A stretch of 64,000 bases of DNA from Lutimonas halocynthiae (GCF_030409835.1 NZ_JAUFQO010000004.1:620001-684000), one strand, 5' to 3'. Positions 8,802 to 18,083 are shown, numbered from the stretch's first letter. Notes: generated from the sequence alone by a model not told the origin. Numbers and translations: made by a program.

Positions 8802-11800
8802 ATGGAAGAACTCAACTATGATAACATATTAATCAAGCCGAAAAAAGCTGAAGAAATTCTTTTTCAGCAATACGGAATCAAAGGAGAAGCAAGCCCTCTT
8901 CCGGGAGAATATGACATGAATTTTAAAATTCGTGTTGACAAAAAAGATAGCTATATCTTGAAAATTTCAAGACCCGGGGTAGCAATAGAAGAATTAGATT
9001 TTCAACAAAAATTGCTACAACACCTGGCTAAAAGTAAAACAGAATTATTGGCGCCAGAACCCTTCTTGGATCTTTCTTCTGAGCTCATCGCTAAGGTCAT
9101 AGATGATTATGGACGACAAAGACACACGAGGTTACTCAGTTGGATTCCAGGCCGAATGTACTATCAGATAAATCCACAAAGAGATTCTTTGAGGCTTAGT
9201 TTAGGAGAGTCTTGTGGTAAACTCACCAAAGCCCTCGAGAATTTTGATCATCCAAGTGCGCACAGAATATTTGAGTGGGATCTTGCAGCATCTTTATGGA
9301 CCAGCTCACAGCTTGAACTGTTCAATGATGATCAGCAAAGAATCTTGCAATACTTTCAAAATCGATTTAAAAAGGCGCAGAAAGGATACAAATTATTGAG
9401 AAAGTCGGTGATACATAATGATCCCAATGATCATAATGTCATTGTATCATCAGATCTCAAAACGCCTGAGGTATTAGCGGCAATTGATTATGGAGATGCT
9501 ATCTATACCCAATCCATAAATGATCTTGCCATTACATGTGCTTATGGCATCATGAATCAGGAAGATCCTTTATCGGCATGTGTAGCCATCATTTCAGGTT
9601 ATAACAAAAGCTGGCCAATTCTTGAAAAAGAACTTGGTTTTCTATATGATTTAATCGCCATGAGGCTCGTCATCACGGTTACAAAATCTGCCATGAACAA
9701 GATTCAGGAGCCAGACAATGTCTATTTACAAGTTAGCGAAGCCAAAGCATGGGATGTATTATGGAAGTGGGAAAGTCTCAGTGCTGATTTTGTACATTTT
9801 AGCATCAGAAATGCTTGTGGCTTTTCCGGACATCCTCAAGAAGCTGCGTTTGTCAAATGGGCATCTCAAACCAAGCTGCGTATTGAAACACTTTTTCCCA
9901 GTCGCAAGTCAAAAGATTGCCTTACTCTTGACCTGAGTGTTTCGAGTAAATGGTTAGGGCATTTAAGTGATTTTGCAGATTTTGATCTTTTTGAATTTAA
10001 AATCAACAAACTTCAGCAGCAACATCCTGATAAAATTATAGCAGGCGGTTATCTCGAACCTCGAATGGTTTATACAACAGATGCCTATATGAAAATGGGC
10101 AATGAAAGGCCGGAGAGCAGAACTATACATCTTGGAATCGATTTTTGGCTACCGCCTGAAACGCCAGTACACAGTTTATTGCCTGGAGAAATCATCGTGG
10201 CAACCAATGATGAAGGAGATAAAGAATACGGTGGTTTAATCATTCTAAAACACCAGATAGATGACCTGACTTTTTATAGTCTCTATGGACACCTATCCGT
10301 TAAAAGTGCGCTTGCCAGAAAAGTGGGAGAAAAAGTTGCGCCTGGTGAATTACTTGCTTATTTGGGTGATTATCCTGAAAATGGGAACTGGCCACCTCAT
10401 CTTCATTTTGAACTCATGCTCTCTTTATTAGATTATGATATTGATTTCCCGGGGGTAGCCTATAAAAGTGAGCTGGAAGTCTGGAGGAGTTTATGCCCTG
10501 ATCCTAATTTGCTTTTTAAATTAGAAAGCCTAAAACCCTCTATATCTTTATCAAATTCAGACATCGTCTCCTACCGGAAAGAGCATTTGGGTAAGGGAAT
10601 GAGTTTGTCTTATGATGAACCTATCCAGATCGTTCGTGGATTAGGGGCTTATTTGATAGATCAATTCGGAACGAGTTATCTGGATACGGTAAACAATGTG
10701 GCCCATGTAGGCCATGAACATGTAGCAGTAGTCAAAGCTGGGCAAGAGCAAATGGCCTTGTTGAACACCAATACAAGATACTTACATGAGAACATCCGCA
10801 TACTGGCAGAAGCACTTTTGGAAACCTTTCCGCCAGAATTATCAGTTGTTCATTTTGTGAACTCCGGTAGTGAGGCCAATGAACTTGCATTACGAATGGC
10901 AAAAGTTGTTACTGGCAAAAAAGATATACTGGCATCAGAAATGGGCTATCATGGAAATACCAATGCCTGCGTAGAAATCAGTTCCTATAAGTTTGACGGA
11001 AAAGGAGGAAGTGGTTGCCCTGAGCATACACACTTGATTCCTATGCCAGATAGCTTTAGAGGAAAATACAGAGGTGTAGATTCAGGTGAAAAATATGCTC
11101 ATGAAGTTGACCTTACAATTCAATCCCTTTTAAAGGCCGGAAAAGCGCCAGCGGCATTTATTATTGAACCCATTATTAGTTGTGGAGGCCAAATTGAATT
11201 ACCTAAAGGGTTCTTAGGCAAGGCTTACGAGCATGTCAGAAACACTGGTGGACTTTGTATTTCAGATGAAGTGCAGGTTGGCTGTGGCAGAATAGGATCG
11301 ACTTTTTGGGGTTTTCAACAACACGATGTTATTCCTGACATTGTGACGATTGGAAAACCCTTAGGGAATGGCCATCCTGTAGCTGCTGTTGTTTGCACCA
11401 GAGCTGTTGCTGATGTATTTGCGAATGGCATGGAATATTTTAATACTTTTGGTGGTAACCCAGTGTCTTGTGCAATTGCCACTGAAGTTTTACAAACCAT
11501 TAAAAGAGAAAAACTGCAAGAAAATGCGCTTGAAGTGGGTAACTTCTTAAAGAAAGAACTCCTTAAAATTTCTAAAGATTTTGCCATTATTAAGGATGTA
11601 AGAGGCCAAGGTTTGTTTTTAGGCATTGAATTAACAGACAATGCGCTAAATCCCTTAGCTGATCTAACAGCCTATCTGGCAAATCGCATGAAAGACCTCG
11701 GTATTTTAATGAGCGTTGACGGCCCTGATCACAATGTTTTAAAGATCAAACCTCCTATGGTTTTTTCAAAGACTAATGCAGAACAGGTTTTACTCGGGCT

Positions 11801-11837
11801 AAAAAAAGTTCTTTCAGAAGACTATATGAAAATCTAA
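8802..11837 (+). CDS. Tri-domain fusion: APH-type kinase, M23-like domain, class III aminotransferase-fold phospho-lyase (probable hydroxylysine kinase/phospho-lyase)
   Basis: A 1011-residue fusion without signal peptide. Residues 1-340 are an aminoglycoside phosphotransferase-like kinase with catalytic loop HNDPNDHN (His205-Asn212, Asp207) and metal site AIDYGD (Asp229). Residues 400-560 are an M23/LytM-like domain with intact zinc ligands: HLGID (His443, Asp447), YGHLS (His497) and HLHFE (His533, His535). Residues 590-1011 are a class III aminotransferase-fold PLP domain, with the internal lysine in TIGKPLGNG (Lys852) and the phosphate-stacking SDEVQVGCGR. The human homologues of the two enzyme halves are hydroxylysine kinase and 5-phosphohydroxylysine or phosphoethanolamine phospho-lyase. 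Beside hydroxyproline genes, hydroxylysine is the likelier substrate; ethanolamine is the main alternative. The role of the M23 domain is unknown. Confidence 0.8.
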   Translation: MEELNYDNILIKPKKAEEILFQQYGIKGEASPLPGEYDMNFKIRVDKKDSYILKISRPGVAIEELDFQQKLLQHLAKSKTELLAPEPFLDLSSELIAKVIDDYGRQRHTRLLSWIPGRMYYQINPQRDSLRLSLGESCGKLTKALENFDHPSAHRIFEWDLAASLWTSSQLELFNDDQQRILQYFQNRFKKAQKGYKLLRKSVIHNDPNDHNVIVSSDLKTPEVLAAIDYGDAIYTQSINDLAITCAYGIMNQEDPLSACVAIISGYNKSWPILEKELGFLYDLIAMRLVITVTKSAMNKIQEPDNVYLQVSEAKAWDVLWKWESLSADFVHFSIRNACGFSGHPQEAAFVKWASQTKLRIETLFPSRKSKDCLTLDLSVSSKWLGHLSDFADFDLFEFKINKLQQQHPDKIIAGGYLEPRMVYTTDAYMKMGNERPESRTIHLGIDFWLPPETPVHSLLPGEIIVATNDEGDKEYGGLIILKHQIDDLTFYSLYGHLSVKSALARKVGEKVAPGELLAYLGDYPENGNWPPHLHFELMLSLLDYDIDFPGVAYKSELEVWRSLCPDPNLLFKLESLKPSISLSNSDIVSYRKEHLGKGMSLSYDEPIQIVRGLGAYLIDQFGTSYLDTVNNVAHVGHEHVAVVKAGQEQMALLNTNTRYLHENIRILAEALLETFPPELSVVHFVNSGSEANELALRMAKVVTGKKDILASEMGYHGNTNACVEISSYKFDGKGGSGCPEHTHLIPMPDSFRGKYRGVDSGEKYAHEVDLTIQSLLKAGKAPAAFIIEPIISCGGQIELPKGFLGKAYEHVRNTGGLCISDEVQVGCGRIGSTFWGFQQHDVIPDIVTIGKPLGNGHPVAAVVCTRAVADVFANGMEYFNTFGGNPVSCAIATEVLQTIKREKLQENALEVGNFLKKELLKISKDFAIIKDVRGQGLFLGIELTDNALNPLADLTAYLANRMKDLGILMSVDGPDHNVLKIKPPMVFSKTNAEQVLLGLKKVLSEDYMKI

Positions 11838-11844
11838 AAAATAA

Positions 11845-12276
11845 ATGATGAAAAATCTAATCTTACTAATCAGTATTGTCTGTTTAAATTCTGTTTCAAC
11901 ACTCGCACAAAACGCGGATAAAGAAGCGATAAAAAACCTGCTTGAAGTTCAAAGGCAAGCCTGGAACAACTACGATATTGATGGGTTTATGGAAGGCTAT
12001 TGGAAATCTGAAGACCTAAAGTTCTATGGAAGTAACGGTGTTACCTATGGATGGGACAATACCCTAGCACGTTATAAAAAAGCCTATCCCACAAAAGAAC
12101 ATTTTGGCACTTTAGAATTTGTTCTTAATGAAATATCCATCATAGATGAGGGCTCTTACTATGTTATGGGAGAATACCATTTGAAAAGAACCATGGGCAA
12201 TGCCGATGGAATTTTTATGCTCATTCTTAAAAAAATCAAAGGAGAATGGAAGATCATTGCAGACACTTCCAGTTAA
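11845..12276 (+). CDS. Secreted DUF4440/SnoaL-like protein
   Basis: A 143-residue protein with a cleavable signal peptide (MMKNLILLISIVCLNSVSTLAQ, cut about residue 22) and an NTF2-like fold of the DUF4440 kind: NLLEVQRQAWNNYDIDGFME at the start, GWDNTLARYKKAYP in the middle and GEWKIIADTSS at the end. Such small cone-shaped domains bind varied ligands and a few are enzymes; no function can be assigned. It lies 7 bases after the fusion gene and is part of the operon. Confidence 0.75.
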   Translation: MMKNLILLISIVCLNSVSTLAQNADKEAIKNLLEVQRQAWNNYDIDGFMEGYWKSEDLKFYGSNGVTYGWDNTLARYKKAYPTKEHFGTLEFVLNEISIIDEGSYYVMGEYHLKRTMGNADGIFMLILKKIKGEWKIIADTSS

Positions 12277-12303
12277 TCAACTCCTATTATGAATCGAATC
12301 TAA

Positions 12304-12777
12304 ATGAATATGATGTATTCCATCCGAAAAGCGACCTTGGCTGATTTGCCGCTACTTCTTGAATTTGAGCAGGCTTTGATAAAAGTGGAACGCCCCATGG
12401 ACAGCACTATCAAAGAAGGTGAAGTTTCATACTACGATATTGCTGACTTTATAAAACAAACAGACACTGAAGTGTTGGTTGTAGAATGCAATTCAAAGAT
12501 TGTAGCTTCTGGCTATGCTCAGATAAAGGCTGACAGACACTATTTAAAGCATGATTTACAGGGTTATCTCGGTTTTATGTATGTTGATGAGGCTCATAGA
12601 GGTCAAGGACTAAACAAGCTCCTGATTGAAGATTTAATTCAGTGGTGTAAAGAAAGAGACGTCAATGAAATAAGACTGGCTGTATATCAAGACAATCCTT
12701 CGGCCATCAAAGCCTATGAAAAAGTCGGCTTCAAGAAACATCTTATAACCATGCGTTTGGATGCTTCCGACTATTAA
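12304..12777 (+). CDS. GNAT-family N-acetyltransferase
   Basis: A 157-residue acetyltransferase with the acetyl-CoA loop EAHRGQGLNKLLIE (about 97-110) preceded by the strand GFMYVD, and DNPSAIKAYEKVGFKK near the C-terminus. It is the last gene of the rightward operon, 27 bases after the DUF4440 gene. Its TAA stop overlaps the TAA stop of the convergent Xaa-Pro aminopeptidase gene within TTAA. Given the operon, an amino acid or amine substrate is possible, but nothing in the sequence names it. Confidence 0.85.
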   Translation: MNMMYSIRKATLADLPLLLEFEQALIKVERPMDSTIKEGEVSYYDIADFIKQTDTEVLVVECNSKIVASGYAQIKADRHYLKHDLQGYLGFMYVDEAHRGQGLNKLLIEDLIQWCKERDVNEIRLAVYQDNPSAIKAYEKVGFKKHLITMRLDASDY

Positions 12778-14069
12778 GCGCCAGCCATCAAACGTTCAAT
12801 ATCCTCTATTTCAATTGGCATGTTTGCTGTCAAGTTAATATTCCCCCCAGAGGTTAATAAGTAATCGTTTTCAAGTCTGCAACCAATACCTTCCTCCGGA
12901 ATATAAATACCCGGCTCACAGGTGAGTACCATTCCTGCTTCAAAAGGTCTTGAGTACAATCCCACATCGTGAACATCCAATCCAATATGATGGGCCGTGC
13001 CATGCATAAAATATTTCTTATAAAGTGGCTGATCAGGATCTTGCTTGGCAATATCAGCCGATGTTAATAAGCCCAGACCTATTAGTTCTTTTTCAACTAA
13101 AGCTGCCATGTCTGCTTCATACTTTTCTGACACCACACCTGGTTTCAGCAAGGCTGACCCTTTCTTTAAACAATTTAATACTGCCCGATATACTTCCTTT
13201 TGACGTGCAGAAAATTTTCCATTCACAGGAAAGCATCTGGTGGTATCTGAATTGTAATTGGCATAACAAACCCCAAAATCCATGAGTATCATATCACCAT
13301 CCTGGCAAAGGTCATCATTGTCGTTATAATGCAAAGCACAAGCATTTTTACCCGATGCTACAATTGGTTTAAAAGCGTGTCTTATAGCACCATTTTTAAA
13401 GAACACATAAGTCAGTTCTGCCTCAAGTTCATATTCTTTTATTCCTGGCTTTACTTTCTTCAAAACGCGCTCAAAACCTTTTATACTGATATCCGCAGCT
13501 TGCTGAATCATTTGAACCTCTTCTTCAGATTTCACCTGTCTTAGCCCGCGGGTCAGTTTAGCTGCCCTGTCATAGACGTGCAAAGGATATTGTTTTCTGC
13601 ACCATTTGATCAATCGGTCTTGTTGTGTCTCTAATTCGCGGGTGGCTCTTTTTAAGTGCTCATTATGTCCAAGAAAAAATGCATCCGCTTCAAAGGCCAC
13701 CGATTGCAGAATTTTTTCAAAGTCTTCTGTCCACTCAATTCTTTTAATCCCTGAAATTGTCGAAGCTTCAGTTTTTGTTAATTTTTCACCTTCCCATACT
13801 TTGATATGATCATCCGTTTTTTTAATAAAAAGGATCTCTTTGTTTTCTTGCTTACTTGCATCAGGATATAATAACAAGGTTGATTCTTCCTGATCAATCC
13901 CTGACAAATAGAAAAGGTCATTATTCTGAGCAAATCCCATGCTATCATCGGCATTGGTATATTGCACATCATTTGAACAAAGCAAAGCAATGGCATTCGA
14001 ACTCATCGCAGCACCAAAATTATTTCTATTCTTGATATAAAGACGGTTAGGTAAAGCTTGGTATTTCAT
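12774..14069 (-). CDS. Xaa-Pro aminopeptidase (M24B family)
   Basis: A 431-residue metallopeptidase with an N-terminal AMP_N domain (residues 1-145) and a C-terminal pita-bread domain. Metal ligands are seen in MDFGVCYANYNSDTTRCF (two Asp), HGTAHHIGLDVHD (His), TCEPGIYIP (Glu) and GCRLENDYLL (Glu). It removes the residue before a proline at peptide N-termini, a step needed for collagen-derived Gly-Pro-Hyp peptides, which fits its place as the last gene of the hydroxyproline operon, 14 bases after the FAD oxidoreductase gene. It has no signal peptide and should act on peptides in the cytoplasm. Confidence 0.9.
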   Translation of the reverse strand: MKYQALPNRLYIKNRNNFGAAMSSNAIALLCSNDVQYTNADDSMGFAQNNDLFYLSGIDQEESTLLLYPDASKQENKEILFIKKTDDHIKVWEGEKLTKTEASTISGIKRIEWTEDFEKILQSVAFEADAFFLGHNEHLKRATRELETQQDRLIKWCRKQYPLHVYDRAAKLTRGLRQVKSEEEVQMIQQAADISIKGFERVLKKVKPGIKEYELEAELTYVFFKNGAIRHAFKPIVASGKNACALHYNDNDDLCQDGDMILMDFGVCYANYNSDTTRCFPVNGKFSARQKEVYRAVLNCLKKGSALLKPGVVSEKYEADMAALVEKELIGLGLLTSADIAKQDPDQPLYKKYFMHGTAHHIGLDVHDVGLYSRPFEAGMVLTCEPGIYIPEEGIGCRLENDYLLTSGGNINLTANMPIEIEDIERLMAGA

Positions 14070-14083
14070 AATAAACTAAAAGA

Positions 14084-15328
14084 TTAAAATTTTCTATCCG
14101 GACTAAAGGGCTCTAAAACTAAAGATGTCTTCTTCGATGTAATGACCTCTGAAACAAGCTTCCCAGTTCCTGTTGCCATGGTCCAACCCATCATTGCATG
14201 CCCTGTGGCAATGGTAAGATTTGTACAGTTTTTAGTCCTTCCTATATAGGGTAATCCATCCGGTGACAGGGGTCTTAATCCAGATGCTGCATTTTTCATT
14301 TCCTCATTTTTTATAGCTACTTCAGGATAATAGTCAGCAGCAGCTCTGGCTATCGCTTTTACACGAACCGGGTTCACATCATCATTGATCTTGTTGATTT
14401 CCATCGTTCCGGCAAAACGGGTAAATCCATTCATTGGCGTCACCGCTACTTTCGCTTCAGCCAGAATAGCAGGATACTTTATCCCTGTATCGCGAGTTAC
14501 ATTGATTCTATAGCCCTTACCTGCCTGTAGCAATAATTGCATGCCTAATTTTTTAGCGATCAAGCCAGTCCATGAACCTGCAGCGAAGACAAACTCATCT
14601 CCACTAATCAATCCCTTGTCGCTTTTCACCGCTATGATCTTATTGTCTTTCAAATCAACATCTACAACTTTCTGGCCTTTCAGAATTTCAACTCCATTTT
14701 TCAGCAAACACTTTTTTAGATCGCTCATAAACTCAGCTGGCGTAGAATGGGCATCACATTTATAAAAAGTAGCCCCAATCGCATCTACTTCAAGGTTGGG
14801 CTCCAATAACTTTAACCCTTCTCTATCTAAGACTGTTGCTTCGAGATCAACTTTAGCGGCTAATTCAGCTACTTCTATTTCTTCTTCTAACATCTTTTCA
14901 GTCTTGCACAACATCAATAAACCTTTCTTTTCAAAGTGAAAATTAAAGTCTGCTTCTTTACTAATGTCTTGGTATAATTCATGACTTAAAACAGCAATAT
15001 CTCTGATGACCTGCATGGAAGTCTTTACGTGCTTTTCAGAACAACTCTTATTAAAGGCCCATGCCCAGCGCAAAAAATCAGCATCTATTCTAGGTTTTAC
15101 ATAAAAAGGACTCGAAGGGTCAAACATCCACTCTATTCCTTTCCTGACAACTCCAGGAGCTGACAATGGAATGATATGACTTGGTGAAATATACCCTGCA
15201 TTGACATAAGAAGCGCCTTGATCCATAGAAGACTGATCAATAACTGTAACCTGATGCCCTTCTCTTTGTAAATAATAGGCTGTGCAAAGGCCTATGACGC
15301 CACCTCCAATAATGATACACTTTTTCAT
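14084..15328 (-). CDS. FAD-dependent D-hydroxyproline oxidoreductase (DadA/DAO-like)
   Basis: A 414-residue FAD-dependent amine oxidoreductase with the dinucleotide loop IIGGGVIGLCTAYYLQREG (residues 6-24) and the C-terminal FAD-contact SGLRPLSPDGLPYIGRT and TGHAMMGWTMATGTGKLV. It belongs to the D-amino acid dehydrogenase (DadA)-like group. Between the hydroxyproline epimerase gene (24 bases upstream) and the Xaa-Pro aminopeptidase gene, the expected reaction is oxidation of cis-4-hydroxy-D-proline to 1-pyrroline-4-hydroxy-2-carboxylate. Whether oxygen or the respiratory chain accepts the electrons cannot be told; a single-chain DadA-like dehydrogenase is the usual form. Confidence 0.85.
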   Translation of the reverse strand: MKKCIIIGGGVIGLCTAYYLQREGHQVTVIDQSSMDQGASYVNAGYISPSHIIPLSAPGVVRKGIEWMFDPSSPFYVKPRIDADFLRWAWAFNKSCSEKHVKTSMQVIRDIAVLSHELYQDISKEADFNFHFEKKGLLMLCKTEKMLEEEIEVAELAAKVDLEATVLDREGLKLLEPNLEVDAIGATFYKCDAHSTPAEFMSDLKKCLLKNGVEILKGQKVVDVDLKDNKIIAVKSDKGLISGDEFVFAAGSWTGLIAKKLGMQLLLQAGKGYRINVTRDTGIKYPAILAEAKVAVTPMNGFTRFAGTMEINKINDDVNPVRVKAIARAAADYYPEVAIKNEEMKNAASGLRPLSPDGLPYIGRTKNCTNLTIATGHAMMGWTMATGTGKLVSEVITSKKTSLVLEPFSPDRKF

Positions 15329-15352
15329 TCCTTACTAATTTATAAATCCCTA

Positions 15353-16363
15353 TCAAATAACTTGAAATCCATGAGCATATGGATCATCTTCCTCGTCAAT
15401 AATAATTGTATTATATCCATATACCTTGGCCCAGCCTTGAATACTCGGAATAATGGCTGGTTTCCCATTGATATTTGTTTCTTCTTCAACACATCCAATA
15501 AAGGTAGATCCTATATAGCTTTCATGAATATAAGACGCTCCTTTTTTCAATTTACCTTTGGCATGTAATTGTGCCAATCTCGCAGAAGTTCCTGTACCAC
15601 AAGGTGATCTGTCAATGGCTTTATCGCCATAAAAGACAGCATTTCTTCCCGATGAATTTGCATCAAGAGTTTGCCCCGTCCATAACATATGACTCACGTT
15701 TCTGATTGACTCATTTTCAGGATGAATAAAATAATCCGGATATTTTTCATTAATCCGCTTCCTTACGGTCTGTGAGTACTGGATGATCTGACCGGCTGTG
15801 AAATCTTGCAGTCCGGTATAGTTTTTTTGCGGATCGACAATCGCATAATAATTACCCCCATAAGCAACGTCAAAAATAATTTCTCCAAGATCAGGGCAAT
15901 CAACAGTCAAGCCTTCAGCGGCAAGGTAACTTTTTACATTTGTCAGTTTTACCGAAGTAACTTTCCCTTCCTTTTGCTCATATTCAATAGCCACTAAACC
16001 AGCCGGGGCTTCCATTTTAATCTTACCTGCAACTTTGGGCTTGATATAACCTTCCTCTATTCCAATAGTTATAGTGCCTATGGTTCCATGACCACACATG
16101 GGTAAACAACCAGAAGTTTCCACAAATAAAATGGCAAAGTCATTCTCTGGATCATGAGGTGGATAGATAATACTCCCGCTCATCATATCATGCCCTCTGG
16201 GTTCGTACATCAACCCTTGTCTGATCCAATCAAAGTCTTTCATAAAATGAAGCCTTTTTTCACTCATGTTATTACCTTGAAGTTCAGGCCCTCCGCTTGT
16301 AATGAGCCGCACGGGGTTACCACAAGTATGTCCGTCAATGCAATTAAAAATATTACGCGCCAT
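15353..16363 (-). CDS. 4-hydroxyproline 2-epimerase (proline racemase family)
   Basis: A 336-residue proline racemase-fold enzyme with both catalytic cysteines: CLPMCGHGTIG (Cys90) and DRSPCGTGTSARL (Cys255). It converts trans-4-hydroxy-L-proline to cis-4-hydroxy-D-proline, the first step of the 4-hydroxyproline route; neighbours encode the later steps. Proline racemase itself has the same Cys pair, so the call rests on context. The frame is open to a TTG at 16378, but the ATG at 16363 fits the family start (MARNIFNCIDGHTCGNPVRL). That start overlaps the end of the DUF885 gene by 11 bases, so translation is probably coupled. Confidence 0.88.
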   Translation of the reverse strand: MARNIFNCIDGHTCGNPVRLITSGGPELQGNNMSEKRLHFMKDFDWIRQGLMYEPRGHDMMSGSIIYPPHDPENDFAILFVETSGCLPMCGHGTIGTITIGIEEGYIKPKVAGKIKMEAPAGLVAIEYEQKEGKVTSVKLTNVKSYLAAEGLTVDCPDLGEIIFDVAYGGNYYAIVDPQKNYTGLQDFTAGQIIQYSQTVRKRINEKYPDYFIHPENESIRNVSHMLWTGQTLDANSSGRNAVFYGDKAIDRSPCGTGTSARLAQLHAKGKLKKGASYIHESYIGSTFIGCVEEETNINGKPAIIPSIQGWAKVYGYNTIIIDEEDDPYAHGFQVI

Positions 16364-18083
16364 TCTTTTTATTATCAATGTATTGATTGATTCTTTTTTC
16401 TAATATCGGCAGGGTCACTGTACCTTCTTCTAAAATAATTTCGTGAAATTCTCTTATGTCAAACTCTGGCCCTAGATTCTCTTCAGCTTTTAATCTTAAT
16501 TCTCTTATTTTCAGCTCTCCAATTTTATAGGATAAAGCCTGCCCTGGCCAGGAGATATAGCGATCAGTTTCCGTTTCAATTTCATGTAATGAAAGTGCCG
16601 TATTTGTTCTCATATACGCTATCACTTCTTCTCTACTCCAATCAAAAGCATGTATCCCGGTATCGACCACCAATCTACAGGCACGCCACATTTCATAAGT
16701 CAATTGTCCAAATCGTTCATATGGACTGGTATACATACCCATCTCCCCGGCAAGGAACTCTGAATAAAGTCCCCAACCTTCTCCATAAGCGGAAATATAT
16801 AAATCCCTTCTGAATTCCGGAATTCGATCCCCTAATTCGTTGTTTAAACTAATTTGAAGATGATGCCCAGGAACTGCTTCATGCACCGTCAATGCCGGAA
16901 GCGTATAAAGGGTTCTGCTTGGAAGATCATAAGTATTTACCCAATAATAACCAGGTTCAGCGCTATCAGCCTCAGTTCCAACATACCTGCCTGCTGTGTA
17001 TTTAGGAGCAATTGCGTCTGGAACCGGTGCCACACCATAAGGTTTTCTTGGTAAGGTGATAAAAAACCTGGGAAGCTGCTCGTCTGCTCTTTTTGCCATG
17101 TCTCTGGCTATCATCATCAATTCATCCGGGCTTTGAGCGTAAAATTGCGCATCCGTTCTCAGGAATAACAGAAAATCTTCATATGATCCTTTGAACTTTA
17201 GCTCCTCTATTATTTTCAGCATTTCACTTTTGATACGCCCCACTTCGCTCAAACCAATTTCATGAATGTCTTTGGCTGAATACTGTTCACTGCTGGTATA
17301 GAAATTAATCCTATTCTGATAAAAAGCTTCCCCATTTGGGGTTTTTGAAACCCCTAAATCTGTTCGGGTATTTGGTAAATACGTCTCCTCAAAAAACTTC
17401 TTGATCCTTTTGAATTGAGGTGTAACGTCTTTAACAATACTATTTTCCGCTGCCTGTAAAACAGAATCTTTTTGTTTTGTCGTTAAATTATCCGGTAAAT
17501 TTAAAAAAGGACTATAAAAAAAAGATTCCGTATAATTCTCAACCAGATGCTTGTCATAGGTACTTTCGTAACCCTTGAAAATAATTTTTGGCTGAGACAC
17601 GCCCTTTTTTAATCCTTTTTCAAGAAGAACAAAGTACTCATCTACAAACCTTGGAATATCATTTAACAACTTTAAATAATCCTTAGTCTCTTTATAGTTT
17701 CCCAAGGGTTTTACCTTATAGACTAAATTGCTGTGAAAACCTGAATCAGACAAGAGTGGATTCAAATACATCTCAAAAGAATTATAATCTACCTTATTCT
17801 GCAAAGTAAACCTTAGTAATTCATAAGAAATCTGCTCCGTATCACTGAGATGCTGAGAATCGATTTCTTGCAAGTCCTTCAAACATTGTTGAGCAAAATT
17901 TGCTTCGCTTTCGAAATAAGTTTCAGTAAATACACCTAATGGGAATTTGTCTTCGTCATATCCGTCATGACGCTCTACCTTTTCAATAACGGTCTCTAAT
18001 CTGCCAGAGGCTTTGGGCTTACCCGATTCACAGGCAACAAATGTGAAAAGGGCAAAAGCGAAAAAAATAGTTTTTACCCTCAT
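16353..18083 (-). CDS. DUF885 peptidase-like lipoprotein
   Basis: A 576-residue DUF885 protein with a lipoprotein signal (FAFALFTFVACESG, lipid cysteine at residue 19), so it should be anchored in an envelope membrane. The zinc-peptidase-like motif VHEAVPGHHLQ is at about residues 400-410, with the downstream GEGWGLYSEFL and a C-terminal YKIGELKIRELR. DUF885 proteins look like distant gluzincin peptidases and have little biochemistry. Placed among hydroxyproline genes and an Xaa-Pro aminopeptidase gene, it may trim imported or periplasmic proline-rich peptides; that is inference. It lies 4 bases after the aldehyde dehydrogenase gene. Confidence 0.82.
   Translation of the reverse strand: MRVKTIFFAFALFTFVACESGKPKASGRLETVIEKVERHDGYDEDKFPLGVFTETYFESEANFAQQCLKDLQEIDSQHLSDTEQISYELLRFTLQNKVDYNSFEMYLNPLLSDSGFHSNLVYKVKPLGNYKETKDYLKLLNDIPRFVDEYFVLLEKGLKKGVSQPKIIFKGYESTYDKHLVENYTESFFYSPFLNLPDNLTTKQKDSVLQAAENSIVKDVTPQFKRIKKFFEETYLPNTRTDLGVSKTPNGEAFYQNRINFYTSSEQYSAKDIHEIGLSEVGRIKSEMLKIIEELKFKGSYEDFLLFLRTDAQFYAQSPDELMMIARDMAKRADEQLPRFFITLPRKPYGVAPVPDAIAPKYTAGRYVGTEADSAEPGYYWVNTYDLPSRTLYTLPALTVHEAVPGHHLQISLNNELGDRIPEFRRDLYISAYGEGWGLYSEFLAGEMGMYTSPYERFGQLTYEMWRACRLVVDTGIHAFDWSREEVIAYMRTNTALSLHEIETETDRYISWPGQALSYKIGELKIRELRLKAEENLGPEFDIREFHEIILEEGTVTLPILEKRINQYIDNKKNGA

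Noticed and set aside
11315-11641. 108-codon frame antisense to the fusion gene
   Set aside because: It covers the PLP-lysine region of a clear aminotransferase-fold domain and shows no motif of its own.
8802-11837. Reading the 1011-residue gene as a peptidoglycan hydrolase because of the M23 domain
   Set aside because: It has no signal peptide, and the flanking domains are a kinase and a PLP enzyme with intact catalytic residues, so a cell-wall role is unlikely.
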